Assembly: GCA_038229135.1 (NCBI GenBank)
Contig: JBBROS010000003.1
Span: 62,001-126,000 of the forward strand
From: JBBROS01 sp038229135
GTDB taxonomy: Bacteria > Pseudomonadota > Alphaproteobacteria > Acetobacterales > Acetobacteraceae
Length of the DNA stretch: 64,000 nt
Direction of reading: 5' to 3'
The notes under the pieces are model-generated. The model saw only the letters and a program-made list of their open reading frames with translations, had not been told where the DNA came from and did not search any database. Below are positions 45,873-55,204 of the stretch, one piece after another. The position numbers and the translations under genes are program-made. Every line of letters begins with the position of its first letter. Position 1 is the first letter of the stretch.

Positions 45873-46967
45873 TCATGCTTTCCATGCCGGGGCGGCGCCC
45901 TGCCCGGCGGCGGCCCGCTCGGCCTCCAGCAGCGCCCTCTTCCGCGGCACCCCCCAGCGATACCCAGTGAGGTCCCCCGACTTTCCCACCACGCGGTGGC
46001 AAGGCACGGCGAGCGAAACCGGGTTCGTAGCGCAGGACCGCGCGACCGCACGCACCGCCGCCGGCTGCCCGATCATGCCCGCCACCTCGGCATAGGTCCG
46101 CGTCTCGCCCGCCGGGATTCGCCCGAGCGCGGCCCAAACGCGCCGCTGGAATGCCGTGCCTCGCAGATCCAGCGGCAGCTTCAGCGCCGCCGCGGGCTCC
46201 TCGAGGAAGGCCAGCACCTGGTCCAGCGTCGCCTCCAGCCCGGCATCGTCCGCCCGCATCTCCGCCTGCGGGAAGCGCCGCCGCAGGTCGCCCATCAGCG
46301 CATCGTCCGGCTCCGCAAAGCCAAGAAAGCACACGCCCCGCGCGGTGGCGCCCACCAGGAGGCGGCCGAACGCCGTGTCCGCGAAGGCGGTGCGGATGAG
46401 TTCGCCGCCGCCGCCGCGCCGCACAGCACCCGGCGTCATCCCCAGCAGCCGCCCCGTGTGCTCGTACACCCGGCTCTCGGACCCGAACCCGGCATCCAGC
46501 ACCGCATCCACCACCCGCGCGCCCCCCTCCAGCGAGGCCTGCAGCCGCCGCGCCCGAACCCCCTCCGCATAGGAGCGCGGCGTGAGGCCAGTGTGCTCCC
46601 GGAACAGCCGCAGGAAATGAAACCTCGAGTAGCCCGACCGCTCCGCCAAACGTTCGAGCGAGGGGATGCCGGGCTCCGCCTCCATGAAGGCGCACGCATC
46701 CTCCACCACCGCCCGCACCAGCGCCGCCCGCGTGCCGTCCGGGTCGCAGCGGCGGCAGGCGCGGAACCCGGCCTCCCCGGCCTGCGCCGGACTGTCGAAG
46801 AACCGCACGTTGCGCCGCAGCGGCCGTGGCGAGGGGCAGCCAGGGCGGCAGTACACGCCCATCGTCACCACCGCATACAGGAATGTGCCCGGCTCGCGGC
46901 CCAGCACCGTCTGCCAACGGGCTTCCCAGCGCCTCTCATCGTCGTTCGTCGGCATCGTCATGTCCAT
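45873..46967 (-). CDS. ada: Ada: methylphosphotriester sensor and O6-methylguanine-DNA methyltransferase
   Basis: 364 residues from the ATG at 46967 (MDMTMPTNDDERRWEA). The N-terminal zinc domain has YCRPGCPSPRPLRRNVRFF with the further Cys pair FRACRRC. An AraC-type helix-turn-helix follows (SLERLAERSGYSRFHFLRLF, then GLTPRSYAEGVRARRL). The C-terminal methyltransferase has the acceptor C323 in AVPCHRVVG. Methylation of the N-terminal cysteine turns Ada into an activator of its own gene. An upstream in-frame ATG at 47024 is less likely. Confidence 0.95.
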   Translation of the reverse strand: MDMTMPTNDDERRWEARWQTVLGREPGTFLYAVVTMGVYCRPGCPSPRPLRRNVRFFDSPAQAGEAGFRACRRCDPDGTRAALVRAVVEDACAFMEAEPGIPSLERLAERSGYSRFHFLRLFREHTGLTPRSYAEGVRARRLQASLEGGARVVDAVLDAGFGSESRVYEHTGRLLGMTPGAVRRGGGGELIRTAFADTAFGRLLVGATARGVCFLGFAEPDDALMGDLRRRFPQAEMRADDAGLEATLDQVLAFLEEPAAALKLPLDLRGTAFQRRVWAALGRIPAGETRTYAEVAGMIGQPAAVRAVARSCATNPVSLAVPCHRVVGKSGDLTGYRWGVPRKRALLEAERAAAGQGAAPAWKA

Positions 46968-47036
46968 CGCACGGCTCCTCGCTTCGGGTGCTGCACCATC
47001 GCAATCCGCCGCTCGCAGGGCCATCCGAGGCTTGCG

Positions 47037-48077
47037 CTAGGTCATCGACTGCGACTGCCCCGTTTGCGATTGCGTTTGCGACTGCGTCTGCGCCGGAGAC
47101 GGGGCCGGCGTCAGCAACGGCCGCCAGTCGCGGAAGAACATCGTTCCGATCGTCGCCCCGATGGTGGCCAAGTCCGTCTGCAGCGTGTCCAGCCGCTCGT
47201 GCAACCGGCCGTCCTTGCCGTCGTCCAGGTGCTCCACATCCGCCAGCACCGCCCGCAGCTCATCCAGAAGCTGCAGCACGGGGGCCGTGTCCCGCAGCCC
47301 ATATCGGCTCCGCAGCTGGTGCAGATGATACTGCATGGTGCCCACGCACAGGGCCACGCTCCGGGAGAAGCCGGTGTCGCCCAGCAGGAACGCCACCACG
47401 TCGGCCGGCACGAACCCCGGTTCCGCCACGCGCCGGAACGCATGATAGCCCGCCGCCGCCCGCAGCACCGCATTCCACTGCGTCAGCTCGGCCACCCGCC
47501 GTTCCTCGGCCGAGCCGCGCTGCAGCAGGTGATACTTGATGTCGAGCAACCGCGTCGTCTGGTCCGCCCGCTCGATCGAGCGGCCCAACTCGTAGAAATG
47601 CCACCCCTGGTCCCGGAAGAACGTGCCTTCCGTGATGCCGGTATGCGCCTGCACCCCCTCCTTGATGCGCCGGCACAGGCGGCTCAAGGCATCCCCCTCC
47701 AGCTCCGAAGGCCGGATGGCCAGCACGTCGCGGTGGAACACGTTGAGCTGCATCCACATCTCGGTGCTGATCATGGGCCGCAGCTTGCGCGCATTGGTCC
47801 GCGCCGCCTCGATGCAGGCCGGGATCGAGTTCGGGTTCGCACGGTCGAGCAGGTAGAAGCGCTTGATCGCGTCCGCACTCCCCAGCGCCGCGGCTTCCGC
47901 CTCGTTCGCGTTGATCGCCACCAGCGCCGCCCAGCTCTCCGCCTCCCGCCCCGGACTCTCGAACGTCTGCGTCACGTCGATCAGACGGGCCAGGTTCTCG
48001 ACCCGCTCCACGTAGCGCGCCATCCAGAACAGGCCCTCGGCATCCCGCGTCAGCAGGTTCGTCGCATGCAGCGTCAC
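47037..48077 (-). CDS. Alpha-E domain protein (DUF403)
   Basis: A 346-residue all-helical alpha-E protein, starting at a GTG (48077) in a GTGA overlap with the ATP-grasp gene. LLTRDAEGLFWMARYVERVE, GTFFRDQGWHFYELGRSIERADQTTR and DIKYHLL are family hallmarks. The last 15 residues are a Gln/Ser/Thr repeat (QTQSQTQSQTGQSQS), unusual for the family. With its partner it belongs to a predicted peptide-modifying system that often includes a transglutaminase and an Anbu proteasome; neither is found here. Confidence 0.93.
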   Translation of the reverse strand: MTLHATNLLTRDAEGLFWMARYVERVENLARLIDVTQTFESPGREAESWAALVAINANEAEAAALGSADAIKRFYLLDRANPNSIPACIEAARTNARKLRPMISTEMWMQLNVFHRDVLAIRPSELEGDALSRLCRRIKEGVQAHTGITEGTFFRDQGWHFYELGRSIERADQTTRLLDIKYHLLQRGSAEERRVAELTQWNAVLRAAAGYHAFRRVAEPGFVPADVVAFLLGDTGFSRSVALCVGTMQYHLHQLRSRYGLRDTAPVLQLLDELRAVLADVEHLDDGKDGRLHERLDTLQTDLATIGATIGTMFFRDWRPLLTPAPSPAQTQSQTQSQTGQSQSMT

Positions 48078-49513
48078 GAGGCGAGCACCCAGGTGTCCTT
48101 CGAGCCGCCGCCCTGGGACGAGTTCACGATCAGGCTGCCCTCCTTCAGCGCCACCCGCGTGAGCCCGCCCGGCAGCACCCACGTGTCCCGCCCGGTGATG
48201 GCGAAGGGCCGCAGGTCGAGGTGCCGCGGCCGCAGCCCGGCCGCCGTGAGCGTCGGCGCCACCGACAGCTTGATCATGGGCTGGCTGATCCAGTTGGCCG
48301 GGTCCGCCACCAGCGCCGCCCGCGCCGCCTCCAGCTCGGCTGCACTCGCGCGCGGGCCCACCGTGATGCCGTAACCCCCGCTTTCGCCCACGGGCTTGAT
48401 CACCAGCTCGTCCAGGTGCGCGAGCGTGTAGGCCAGGCCCTCGGGCTCCCCGCAGATGTGCGTGTCCACGTTCGGCAGGATCGCGTCCTCGCCCAGGTAG
48501 TATTTGATGATGCGCGGCATGTAGGCATAGACGGCCTTGTCGTCGGCCACGCCCGTGCCCACGGCGTTGGCGAGCGTCACGTTGCCCCGCCGCCACGCGC
48601 CGATCAGCCCCGGCACGCCCAACATGCTGTCCGGGCGGAACAGCGTGGGGTCCAGGAATTCGTCGCTGATCCGGCGATAGATCGTGTGCACCCGCTGCAG
48701 CCCGGCCGTGGTGCGCATCCACACCCGGTCGTCCTCCACGGCGAGGTCCGCCCCCTCCACCAGCGGCACGCCCATCTCGCGCGCCAGGAACACGTGCTCG
48801 AAATATGCCGAGTTGTAGATCCCGGGGCTGAGCAGGACCACCTGCGGATCCTCCACCCCCTCTGGCGCGATGTCGTTCATCGCCTGGCGCAGCCGCCGCC
48901 CGTAATCGTCGACGGGGCGCAGGTTCATGCCTGCCACCAGGTCCGGGAAGGTCCGCAACATCAGGTGCCGGTTCTCGACCACGTAGGACACACCCGACGG
49001 TGTGCGCGCATTGTCCTCCAGCACGCAGAACCGCCCGTTCTCGTCCCGCACCAGGTCGATGCCGCAGATATGCACATACGTGCCGAAACGGACGGGGAAG
49101 CCCTCCATCTCGGGCCGGTAGTTCGCGTTGCCGAGCACGAGAGCGGCCGGCACCACGCCGTCGTTCAGGATCCGGCGCTGGTTGTAGACATCGCCCAGGA
49201 ACAGGTTGAGCGCCCGCACCCGCTGCGAGACGCCCCGCTCCAGCACCGCCCATTCGGCGGCTGTGATGATCCGCGGCAGGCAGTCGAACGGCAGAATACG
49301 GTCGATCGCGGTCGCTTCGGAATAGACGGTGAAGGTGATGCCGAGGTTCACCAGCTCGTCCTCGGCCAGCTGCGCCCGGCGCCGCAGCGCCTCGAGCCCG
49401 ATGGCGGCCACCCGCGCGCGCACCTGTGCCGCCGGGCTGGTGTCGCCCGGCAGGGCCGCAAGTTCGCAATAGAAGGCGCCGGGGTCGTACTCGGCAAACG
49501 GGTCCGGGTCCAT
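48074..49513 (-). CDS. Circularly permuted ATP-grasp protein
   Basis: 479 residues from the ATG at 49513 (MDPDPFAEYDPGAFYCEL). The circularly permuted type 2 ATP-grasp pattern is seen in FGTYVHICGIDLVRDENGRF, VLEDNARTPSGVSYVVENR, LAYTLAHLDELVIKPVGESG and TRVALKEGSLIVNSSQGGGSKD. It probably forms an amide bond on an unknown peptide or amine, acting with the alpha-E protein encoded next. The continuation to 49552 adds only a non-conserved lead. Confidence 0.94.
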   Translation of the reverse strand: MDPDPFAEYDPGAFYCELAALPGDTSPAAQVRARVAAIGLEALRRRAQLAEDELVNLGITFTVYSEATAIDRILPFDCLPRIITAAEWAVLERGVSQRVRALNLFLGDVYNQRRILNDGVVPAALVLGNANYRPEMEGFPVRFGTYVHICGIDLVRDENGRFCVLEDNARTPSGVSYVVENRHLMLRTFPDLVAGMNLRPVDDYGRRLRQAMNDIAPEGVEDPQVVLLSPGIYNSAYFEHVFLAREMGVPLVEGADLAVEDDRVWMRTTAGLQRVHTIYRRISDEFLDPTLFRPDSMLGVPGLIGAWRRGNVTLANAVGTGVADDKAVYAYMPRIIKYYLGEDAILPNVDTHICGEPEGLAYTLAHLDELVIKPVGESGGYGITVGPRASAAELEAARAALVADPANWISQPMIKLSVAPTLTAAGLRPRHLDLRPFAITGRDTWVLPGGLTRVALKEGSLIVNSSQGGGSKDTWVLAS

Positions 49514-49699
49514 GCTGCGCCCTATCGGTGGGCGACTATCGTGACAGATCATCGCACCGCCACAAGCGGCCGATCTGCAGCGCTGATCGACGATCGCATG
49601 TGCCTCGCCGTTTTGTGTTGCACACCGGTCGTATAGACGGTTTACCTCGCGCAGTACCGCAAGCTGGCCCGACCGGGCCGCGCGTCATCGGAGACATTC

Positions 49700-50203
49700 A
49701 TGCGCATCCTGCTCACCACCCTCGTGGCCGCCAGCCTCGCAGCCGCCCCGGCGTTCGCAGCCACCGCCAACTGCGCCCGCGCCGTGGACCACACGGCCCT
49801 GGACGTGACCGCGCTCAAGACCCAGCTAATGGTCGTGGCGCTCACCTGCCAGCATCAGGACAAGTACGACGCCTTCGTGCGCAAGTTCCAGCCGGACCTG
49901 CAGGCGCAGGACAAGTCGCTGAACGCCTACTTCAGCCGCGCCGGCGGCCGCGCCTCGGCCAAGCAGCGTGACGACTACGTGACGAACCTCGCCAACGTGC
50001 AGAGCCAGACCGGCCTACGCCAAGGCAGCCTGTTCTGCGACCGCACGGTCGGCGTGTTCGATGAAGTGATGGCCCTGAAGACCGGCGAGCTTGCCGAATA
50101 CGCTGCCGCCAAGGCCGTGGCCGCCCAGCCCATCAACGTGAGCGATTGCGGCGCCGCTGCTGCCCCGACCCGCACCGCGTCCAACACCCGCCGCAAGTCG
50201 TAG
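49700..50203 (+). CDS. Exported protein of unknown function
   Basis: A 167-residue protein with signal peptide MRILLTTLVAASLAAAPAFA. The mature part has four cysteines (ANCARAV, ALTCQHQD, SLFCDRT and VSDCGAA), suggesting two disulfides, and a basic tail. SLNAYFSRAGGRASAKQRDDY is a likely helical region. No family is recognised. It is isolated between the ATP-grasp operon and the OmpA pair. Confidence 0.75.
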   Translation: MRILLTTLVAASLAAAPAFAATANCARAVDHTALDVTALKTQLMVVALTCQHQDKYDAFVRKFQPDLQAQDKSLNAYFSRAGGRASAKQRDDYVTNLANVQSQTGLRQGSLFCDRTVGVFDEVMALKTGELAEYAAAKAVAAQPINVSDCGAAAAPTRTASNTRRKS

Positions 50204-50210
50204 CCACGTC

Positions 50211-50299
50211 ACCCCTCCCCACGCGGGAGGGGTGGCCGGAGCCACGTCCAAGAGGCGCGAACCCCCTCCCTCTCCCTACGAAAAGGTCGGGGCGAGGGC
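50211..50299. repeat. Family B palindromes, two in series
   Basis: ACCCCTCCCC ACGC GGGAGGGGT at 50211-50233, then a looser ACCCCCTCCCTCTCCC / GGTCGGGGCGAGGG pair at 50260-50299. They fill the space between the exported protein and the convergent OmpA gene and could end both transcripts. Confidence 0.7.
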
Positions 50300-50369
50300 A
50301 ACGCGCCACCTTGGGCTTTCGCTACCCGGCCCGCTCTCCACCGTCGGGAGCGGAGCGGTCAGCCCTGCT

Positions 50370-51482
50370 TCAGCGCAGGACGATCTCGACACGCCGGTTC
50401 TGCGGCTCCCGCACTCCCGGCCCAGTCGACACCAGCGGCCGGCTGAACCCCACGCCCGACGTGCTGATGGCCGATGCCGGCACGCCCAAACGCACCAGCT
50501 CGCCCGCCACCACCTGCGCCCGGCGCTCCGACAGCCCCTGGTTGTAGCGCGCCGTGCCCGAGGTGTCGGTATGCCCCGTCACCTCGATCCGCGTCGTCTG
50601 CACCCGCGTGCTGGCCTGCGCGGCCTCGGCGATGATCTGCCGCGCCCGGTCCGTCAGGTCCGCCCGGTCCCAATCGAAGAACACGAGGTAGGACCGCGCG
50701 GCCTGCGCGACCGGCGCGGGCGCCGCGGCCTCGACCGGCGGCGGGGCCACGTTGAACGCGTAACGCAGGCCGAGCATCAGGCTGTGGTTGTAGTTGTCCG
50801 ACGTCGCCCGGCGCGCGGGCGCGAACCCCGGCGAGCTGATCGCGTAGTTCCGGTCGCCCGCCAGCGCGTAGTAGCGATACTCGGCCGTAAGCGACAGGCC
50901 GACGACCGGCGGGATGGGAAAGCTGAAGCCGGCGATGGCCTGGTAGGCGAAGCTGCCTTCCGTCCCGCTCAGCCGCGTCGTCCCGACCGGCGGCACGAGC
51001 GAGGTCGCGCTGAACTTCTGCTCGACGCTCGCGTAGCCCAGCCCGCCGCCGATGTAGGGGTAGACGTAGCCGCTGCCGATATCGAGGTCGAACAGCACGT
51101 TCAGCATTCCGCCGATCTTGCGCTCGTGGCCGCCCTGCGTGCTCCCCGCAAGGAGCGAACCCGACCGCCCGAGCCGGTTGTAGCGGTAGTTCCCTTCGAC
51201 CTCGAGCCGGAGGCCGTTGCCGAAGCCGTAGCCGATGCTGCCCAGCCCGACATAGCCGGTTTCGAAGCCCGTGCCCCCGCTCGTCACCCGGACCGGCGTG
51301 CCATTGAACACACCGGTGTAGGCCCGCGGCCGCTCCTGCTGCAGGAAGTTCGCGCCACCCGCTCCGCCGATGTAGAGCCCCGTTACGGGCTGCGCCACCG
51401 CACCGCCCGTCGGAAAGCCCAATGCCGCCCCGAACGTCACGATCGGCGCCAGCACGGTCGCCGCCAGCAGAAGCCTACGCAT
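50370..51482 (-). CDS. OmpA family outer membrane protein, copy 1
   Basis: A 370-residue outer membrane protein: signal peptide to about residue 31, an eight-strand beta-barrel (YIGGAGGANFLQ, GLGSIGYGFGNGLRLEVEGNYRYN, YPYIGGGLGYA, LTAEYRYYAL, LMLGLRYAF), then a periplasmic OmpA peptidoglycan-binding domain (YLVFFDWDRADLTDRARQII, EVTGHTDTSGTARYNQGLSE RRA with the Asp/Arg ligands, VREPQNRRVEIVLR). It is a tandem paralog of the gene upstream, with C-terminal domains almost identical. Confidence 0.95.
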   Translation of the reverse strand: MRRLLLAATVLAPIVTFGAALGFPTGGAVAQPVTGLYIGGAGGANFLQQERPRAYTGVFNGTPVRVTSGGTGFETGYVGLGSIGYGFGNGLRLEVEGNYRYNRLGRSGSLLAGSTQGGHERKIGGMLNVLFDLDIGSGYVYPYIGGGLGYASVEQKFSATSLVPPVGTTRLSGTEGSFAYQAIAGFSFPIPPVVGLSLTAEYRYYALAGDRNYAISSPGFAPARRATSDNYNHSLMLGLRYAFNVAPPPVEAAAPAPVAQAARSYLVFFDWDRADLTDRARQIIAEAAQASTRVQTTRIEVTGHTDTSGTARYNQGLSERRAQVVAGELVRLGVPASAISTSGVGFSRPLVSTGPGVREPQNRRVEIVLR

Positions 51483-51574
51483 CACCCTGTTCTCCCGCTC
51501 GGCCGCATCACGGCCAGTCCTTGACGCCAACGCGCGACTTGCACCCATGGTGGAGCAAGCTGCTCATCTTACAA

Positions 51575-51616
51575 GTCAAAAAGAGAAAGGCCGGCCCACA
51601 TGCGTGGACCGGCCTT
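51575..51616 (-). terminator. Intrinsic terminator after ompA copy 2
   Basis: On the minus strand a 13-bp stem (AAGGCCGGTCCAC / GTGGGCCGGCCTT, one mismatch) with a 4-nt loop is followed by TTTCTCTTTTTGA. It lies 38 nt past the stop of the second OmpA gene, so the two paralogs are probably separate transcripts. Confidence 0.85.
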
Positions 51617-51653
51617 CCTTGCCGTTCAGCCGAAGCCGAGCGAGCCGTCCTGA

Positions 51654-52823
51654 TTAGCGCAGGACGATCTCGACGCGGCGGTTCTGCGGCTCGCGCACGC
51701 CCGGCCCGGTCGCGACCAGCGGACGGCTGAAGCCGACGCCCTGGGTGGAGATCGCGTTCCGCGGCACGCCCAGACGCACCAGCTCGGCCGCGACGTTGTT
51801 CGCGCGACGCTGCGAGAGGCCCTGGTTGTAGCGCGCCGTGCCCGAGGTGTCGGTGTGACCCGTCACTTCGATGCGCGTCGTCTGCGTGCGCGTGCTGGCC
51901 TGCGCCGCCTCGGCGATGATCTGCCGGGCGCGGTCCGTCAGGTCCGCACGGTCCCAGTCGAAGAACACCAGGTAGGTGCGCGCTTCGACGCGGGCGACGG
52001 GCGGAACCACGGCCACGACCGGCGGCGGGGCTGCGTTGAAGGCGTAACGCACGCCGACCAGGACGCTGTGGTTGTAGTCGTCGTCGAAGCGGATCTTGGC
52101 CCGCGTCGCCGTGCCCACCGGAACCGTCGCCGGCGTGGTGAACTGGTAGTTGTACGTCCGGTCGCCGGCGAGGCCGAGGAACCGATACTCGAGGGTCAGC
52201 GCCAGGCCAGGCACTGCCGCGATGTTGAACGCACCGCCGAGGATGGCCTGGTACGCGAACGCACCCTCACCCGCGTTGCTGCGATACCGGTTCGCGAACC
52301 CGCCCGGGAAACCAGGCGTGGCGCCCGTGTTGCCGTAGAAGCGCGAGTTCTTGTGCTGCGCCCACTGGTAGCCGGCGCCGATGCCGACATACGGCGTGAA
52401 CGGGACATACACGCCCGTCAGAGCGCCGAAGTCGAAGTCATACAGTGCGTTGACCATCGCGCCATACTTCATCTCGTCGCCACCGGCGCTGAAGATGTTC
52501 GCGGCATTGACGCGGCTGAACTTGTTCTGGCGGTAGCTGCCCTCGAGTTCGAAGCGCAGACCGTTGCCCAGGCCGTAACCAACGCTGGCGACGCCCACGA
52601 AGCCCGTGTCGAGCTTCACGCGGCCGCCGTTGATGCGCTGACCCTGGACCGTGCCAGCCGTCGACCCGAGGATGTTCGGGAACGCAACGCCGGTGATCTT
52701 CTCGTCGTGCATAAAGTTGGCGCCAGCGCCGGCACCGATATACAGCCCATTGATCGCCTGGGCCTTGGCGGCAACCGGGGCGACCATCACGGTCGCGGCC
52801 AGGAGCGCACTGCGGAGCTTCAT
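51654..52823 (-). CDS. OmpA family outer membrane protein, copy 2
   Basis: A 389-residue porin-like protein with signal peptide MKLRSALLAATVMVAPVAAKAQA. The barrel part has INGLYIGAGAGANFMHDE, GLGNGLRFELEGSYRQNK, YVGIGAGYQWAQHKNS and LALTLEYRFLGLAGDRTY; the OmpA domain has EVTGHTDTSGTARYNQGLSQ and ends EPQNRRVEIVLR. AGGAGAG precedes the ATG by 4 nt. Codon use and the terminator suggest strong expression. The 205 bp upstream hold no gene. Confidence 0.95.
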   Translation of the reverse strand: MKLRSALLAATVMVAPVAAKAQAINGLYIGAGAGANFMHDEKITGVAFPNILGSTAGTVQGQRINGGRVKLDTGFVGVASVGYGLGNGLRFELEGSYRQNKFSRVNAANIFSAGGDEMKYGAMVNALYDFDFGALTGVYVPFTPYVGIGAGYQWAQHKNSRFYGNTGATPGFPGGFANRYRSNAGEGAFAYQAILGGAFNIAAVPGLALTLEYRFLGLAGDRTYNYQFTTPATVPVGTATRAKIRFDDDYNHSVLVGVRYAFNAAPPPVVAVVPPVARVEARTYLVFFDWDRADLTDRARQIIAEAAQASTRTQTTRIEVTGHTDTSGTARYNQGLSQRRANNVAAELVRLGVPRNAISTQGVGFSRPLVATGPGVREPQNRRVEIVLR

Positions 52824-53028
52824 TGTTCTCTCCTCTATCTCATGTTCTGCGGGTAACGCAGCCGGGGGTGGTGGCTCGGGACTCGTCCCCCGCCTCTCGG
52901 TGAACGCACAATACGCACGACTTGCGCCGGAGCGCGAGATGGTCCGACATGTTTCCATAAGGGTTGTGACCCAAATGCCACAAGCCACCGCGCAGATTTG
53001 ACACACTAAGCCGTGAGTGCGGCCAAGC

Positions 53029-53367
53029 CTACTCCACCACCCGCGCCTCGAACGGCGGCAGCAGGTCCGGCGCCTCGAACTCCAGCACCCACAAATCGGG
53101 GTCCCGCCGCACCTGCCGCTCCACGTAGGCATCGGCTGCAGCCTGGTCCACCGGCCCCGCCCCGGTCGCCCGCAGCCAGGACACGTCGCCCTCCCCCGCC
53201 CGCACCTGCGACAGCACGGACAAGCCCTCCCGCCCCCGCAGCACCACCAGCACGCCTCCCGCATCGGCATCGCCCCGGCGCAGCACCGCCCCCGGCCGCC
53301 CGTCGATGTCGCCCATCCGCAATGCCATCTGCACCCAGAGCTTCGCCTTGACCCGAGCCTCCGCCAC
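53029..53367 (-). CDS. DUF1491 family protein
   Basis: A 112-residue alphaproteobacterial protein from a GTG at 53367 preceded by GGGAGG. ARVKAKLWVQMALRMGDIDG, AVLRRGDADAGGVLVVL and DPDLWVLEFEAPD are the family pattern. No function is known. It is divergent from the NMT1-type transporter operon. Confidence 0.88.
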   Translation of the reverse strand: MAEARVKAKLWVQMALRMGDIDGRPGAVLRRGDADAGGVLVVLRGREGLSVLSQVRAGEGDVSWLRATGAGPVDQAAADAYVERQVRRDPDLWVLEFEAPDLLPPFEARVVE

Positions 53368-53446
53368 TGCCGCCTCCCGTTCAACTCCCCCATAGTCGCA
53401 CGCCGCGAACCCATGCAACATGACAGCCGCATTTCCGGGGGGTCCC

Positions 53447-54430
53447 ATGCTGCGCCGTCTCTGCCTGCTGCTTCTGCTCGCCCAATCGGCTTGGACAGGG
53501 CCCGCGCTCGCGCAGCCGGCACCCGACCGCGTCACGTTCGGCCTCGACTGGAAGGCCGAGGCCGAATATGGCGGCTACTACCAGGCCATCGCCCGCGGCA
53601 TCTACGCCCGCCACGGCCTCAAGGTCACCATCCGCCAGGGCGGCCCGCAGGTGAACCAGGCCCAGCTGCTCCTTGCCGGCCGCCTCGACTTCAACCTCGC
53701 CTCCAACGCCTACCTGGTGCTCAACATGGCCCAGGAGCGCCTGCCCGTCGTGGCCGTCGCCGCCTTTTTCCAGCGCGACCCGTCCATCCTCCTCGCCCAC
53801 CCCGGCCAGGGCAACGACAGCTTCGAGGCCCTGCGCGGCAAGCCCGTCATGATCGGCGCCGACACCCGCCTCGGCTGGTGGAACTTCCTGCGCGCCCGCT
53901 TCGGCTACACGGACGCGCAGATCCGGCCCTACACGTTCAACCTGGCCCCGTTCCTCGCCGACAAGCGAGCCGTGCAGCAGGGCTACCTCGGCAGCGAGCC
54001 CTATGCCATCCGCACCGAGGCCGGGTTCGAGCCCGTCGTCCTCCTGCTGGCCGATGCCGGGTTCGACGGCTACGGAAGCCTGCTCACGGTCTCGACCAAG
54101 CTCGCGGGGGAAAAGCCGGACCTGGTGCAGCGCTTCGTCGCCGCCTCCATCGAGGGCTGGCGCGACTACCTCGAGGGCGACCCGGCCCCCGCCCACGCCC
54201 TCATCAAGCGCGAGAACCCGGAGATGACCGACGGCCTCCTCGCCTACGGCCACGACGTGCTACGCGCCCGCGGCATCATCGGCGGCGACGGCAAGGCGGC
54301 GCCGGCCGGCATCGGCGCCATGACGGATGCGCGCTGGCAGTCCTTCACGGCCAGCCTGGTGCAGCAGGGCCTGCTTCCCGCCGGCACGGATTACTCGGCC
54401 GCCTACACGCTGAAGTTCCTGCCCAAGTAG
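53447..54430 (+). CDS. NMT1/THI5-like ABC substrate-binding protein
   Basis: A 327-residue periplasmic protein with a signal peptide (MLRRLCLLLLLAQSAWTGPALAQ). The mature start VTFGLDWKAEAEYGGYYQAI, GLKVTIRQGGPQVNQAQLL and AGRLDFNLASNAYL are of the NMT1/THI5-like group, which binds thiamine or riboflavin precursors and similar ligands. The GGPQVN motif is, to my knowledge, frequent in putative vitamin (RibY-like) importers, but ligand identity is unproven. The gene starts a three-gene ABC operon. Confidence 0.9.
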   Translation: MLRRLCLLLLLAQSAWTGPALAQPAPDRVTFGLDWKAEAEYGGYYQAIARGIYARHGLKVTIRQGGPQVNQAQLLLAGRLDFNLASNAYLVLNMAQERLPVVAVAAFFQRDPSILLAHPGQGNDSFEALRGKPVMIGADTRLGWWNFLRARFGYTDAQIRPYTFNLAPFLADKRAVQQGYLGSEPYAIRTEAGFEPVVLLLADAGFDGYGSLLTVSTKLAGEKPDLVQRFVAASIEGWRDYLEGDPAPAHALIKRENPEMTDGLLAYGHDVLRARGIIGGDGKAAPAGIGAMTDARWQSFTASLVQQGLLPAGTDYSAAYTLKFLPK

Positions 54431-55204
54431 GTGCTGACCCTCGAGGGCGTGGGCCGCCGTTTTCCGAACGGCACCGTGGCGCTCGAGGGCGCGGCGCTTC
54501 GGATCGAGGCCGGGGAAACGGTCGCCCTCCTCGGCCCTTCCGGCTGCGGCAAGTCCACGCTGCTGCGCCTGATCGCCGGGCTGGACACGCCCGACGGCGG
54601 CACGCTCCGCTGGGACAGGGGCGCCCCGCCCGGCCCCGGCCGCCTCGGCTACGTGTTCCAGGACCCGACGCTCCTGCCCTGGGCCACGGCCGCCGAGAAC
54701 GTGGCGCTCCCGCTCCGCCTGCAGCGCGCCACCCCGCGGGAGTCCGAAGCAGCCGCCCGAGCCGCCCTCGCCCGCGTCGGCCTCGAAGGCTTCGGGCAAG
54801 CCCGTTCGCACGAGCTGTCCGGTGGCATGCGGATGCGCGTCTCCATCGCCCGCGCCCTGGTGCAGACGCCCGACCTCCTCCTCATGGACGAACCCTTCGC
54901 CGCCCTGGACGAGTTCACCCGGCATGCCCTCCAGGACGACCTGGTCGCCCTCGCGCCGAAGCCCACCACGGTCTTCGTCACCCACTCGGTCTACGAAGCC
55001 GCCTACGTCGCCACCCGCATCGTCCTCATGTCCCCCCGCCCCGGCCGCATCGTGAACCAGCTCGAAGGGCTGCCGCCGCTGCCCCATTTCCCCCCGGAAG
55101 AGGGCCGGGGTGAGGGAGCCGACCCAACCGCCCGCCGCTTCTCCCCCGGCTACGCCGCCCTCGTCGCCCGCATCGGCGCCGCCCTGGCGACCACCCGCGC
55201 ATGA
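54431..55204 (+). CDS. ABC transporter ATPase (nitrate/taurine/thiamine-precursor type)
   Basis: 257 residues from a GTG directly after the upstream stop. Walker A is GPSGCGKST near residue 37, the signature is LSGGMRMRVSIARAL, Walker B is LLLMDEPFAALDE. Near residue 218 the sequence GLPPLPHFPPEEGRGEGADP is translation of a family B palindrome, inserted in frame before the normal C-terminal end. The stop overlaps the permease start by 4 nt. Confidence 0.93.
   Translation: MLTLEGVGRRFPNGTVALEGAALRIEAGETVALLGPSGCGKSTLLRLIAGLDTPDGGTLRWDRGAPPGPGRLGYVFQDPTLLPWATAAENVALPLRLQRATPRESEAAARAALARVGLEGFGQARSHELSGGMRMRVSIARALVQTPDLLLMDEPFAALDEFTRHALQDDLVALAPKPTTVFVTHSVYEAAYVATRIVLMSPRPGRIVNQLEGLPPLPHFPPEEGRGEGADPTARRFSPGYAALVARIGAALATTRA
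55085..55120. repeat. Family B palindrome inside the ABC ATPase gene
   Basis: ATTTCCCCCCGGAAGAGGG followed by CCGGGGTGAGGGA, in frame, adding about 12 residues to the C-terminal part of the ATPase. Confidence 0.6.
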
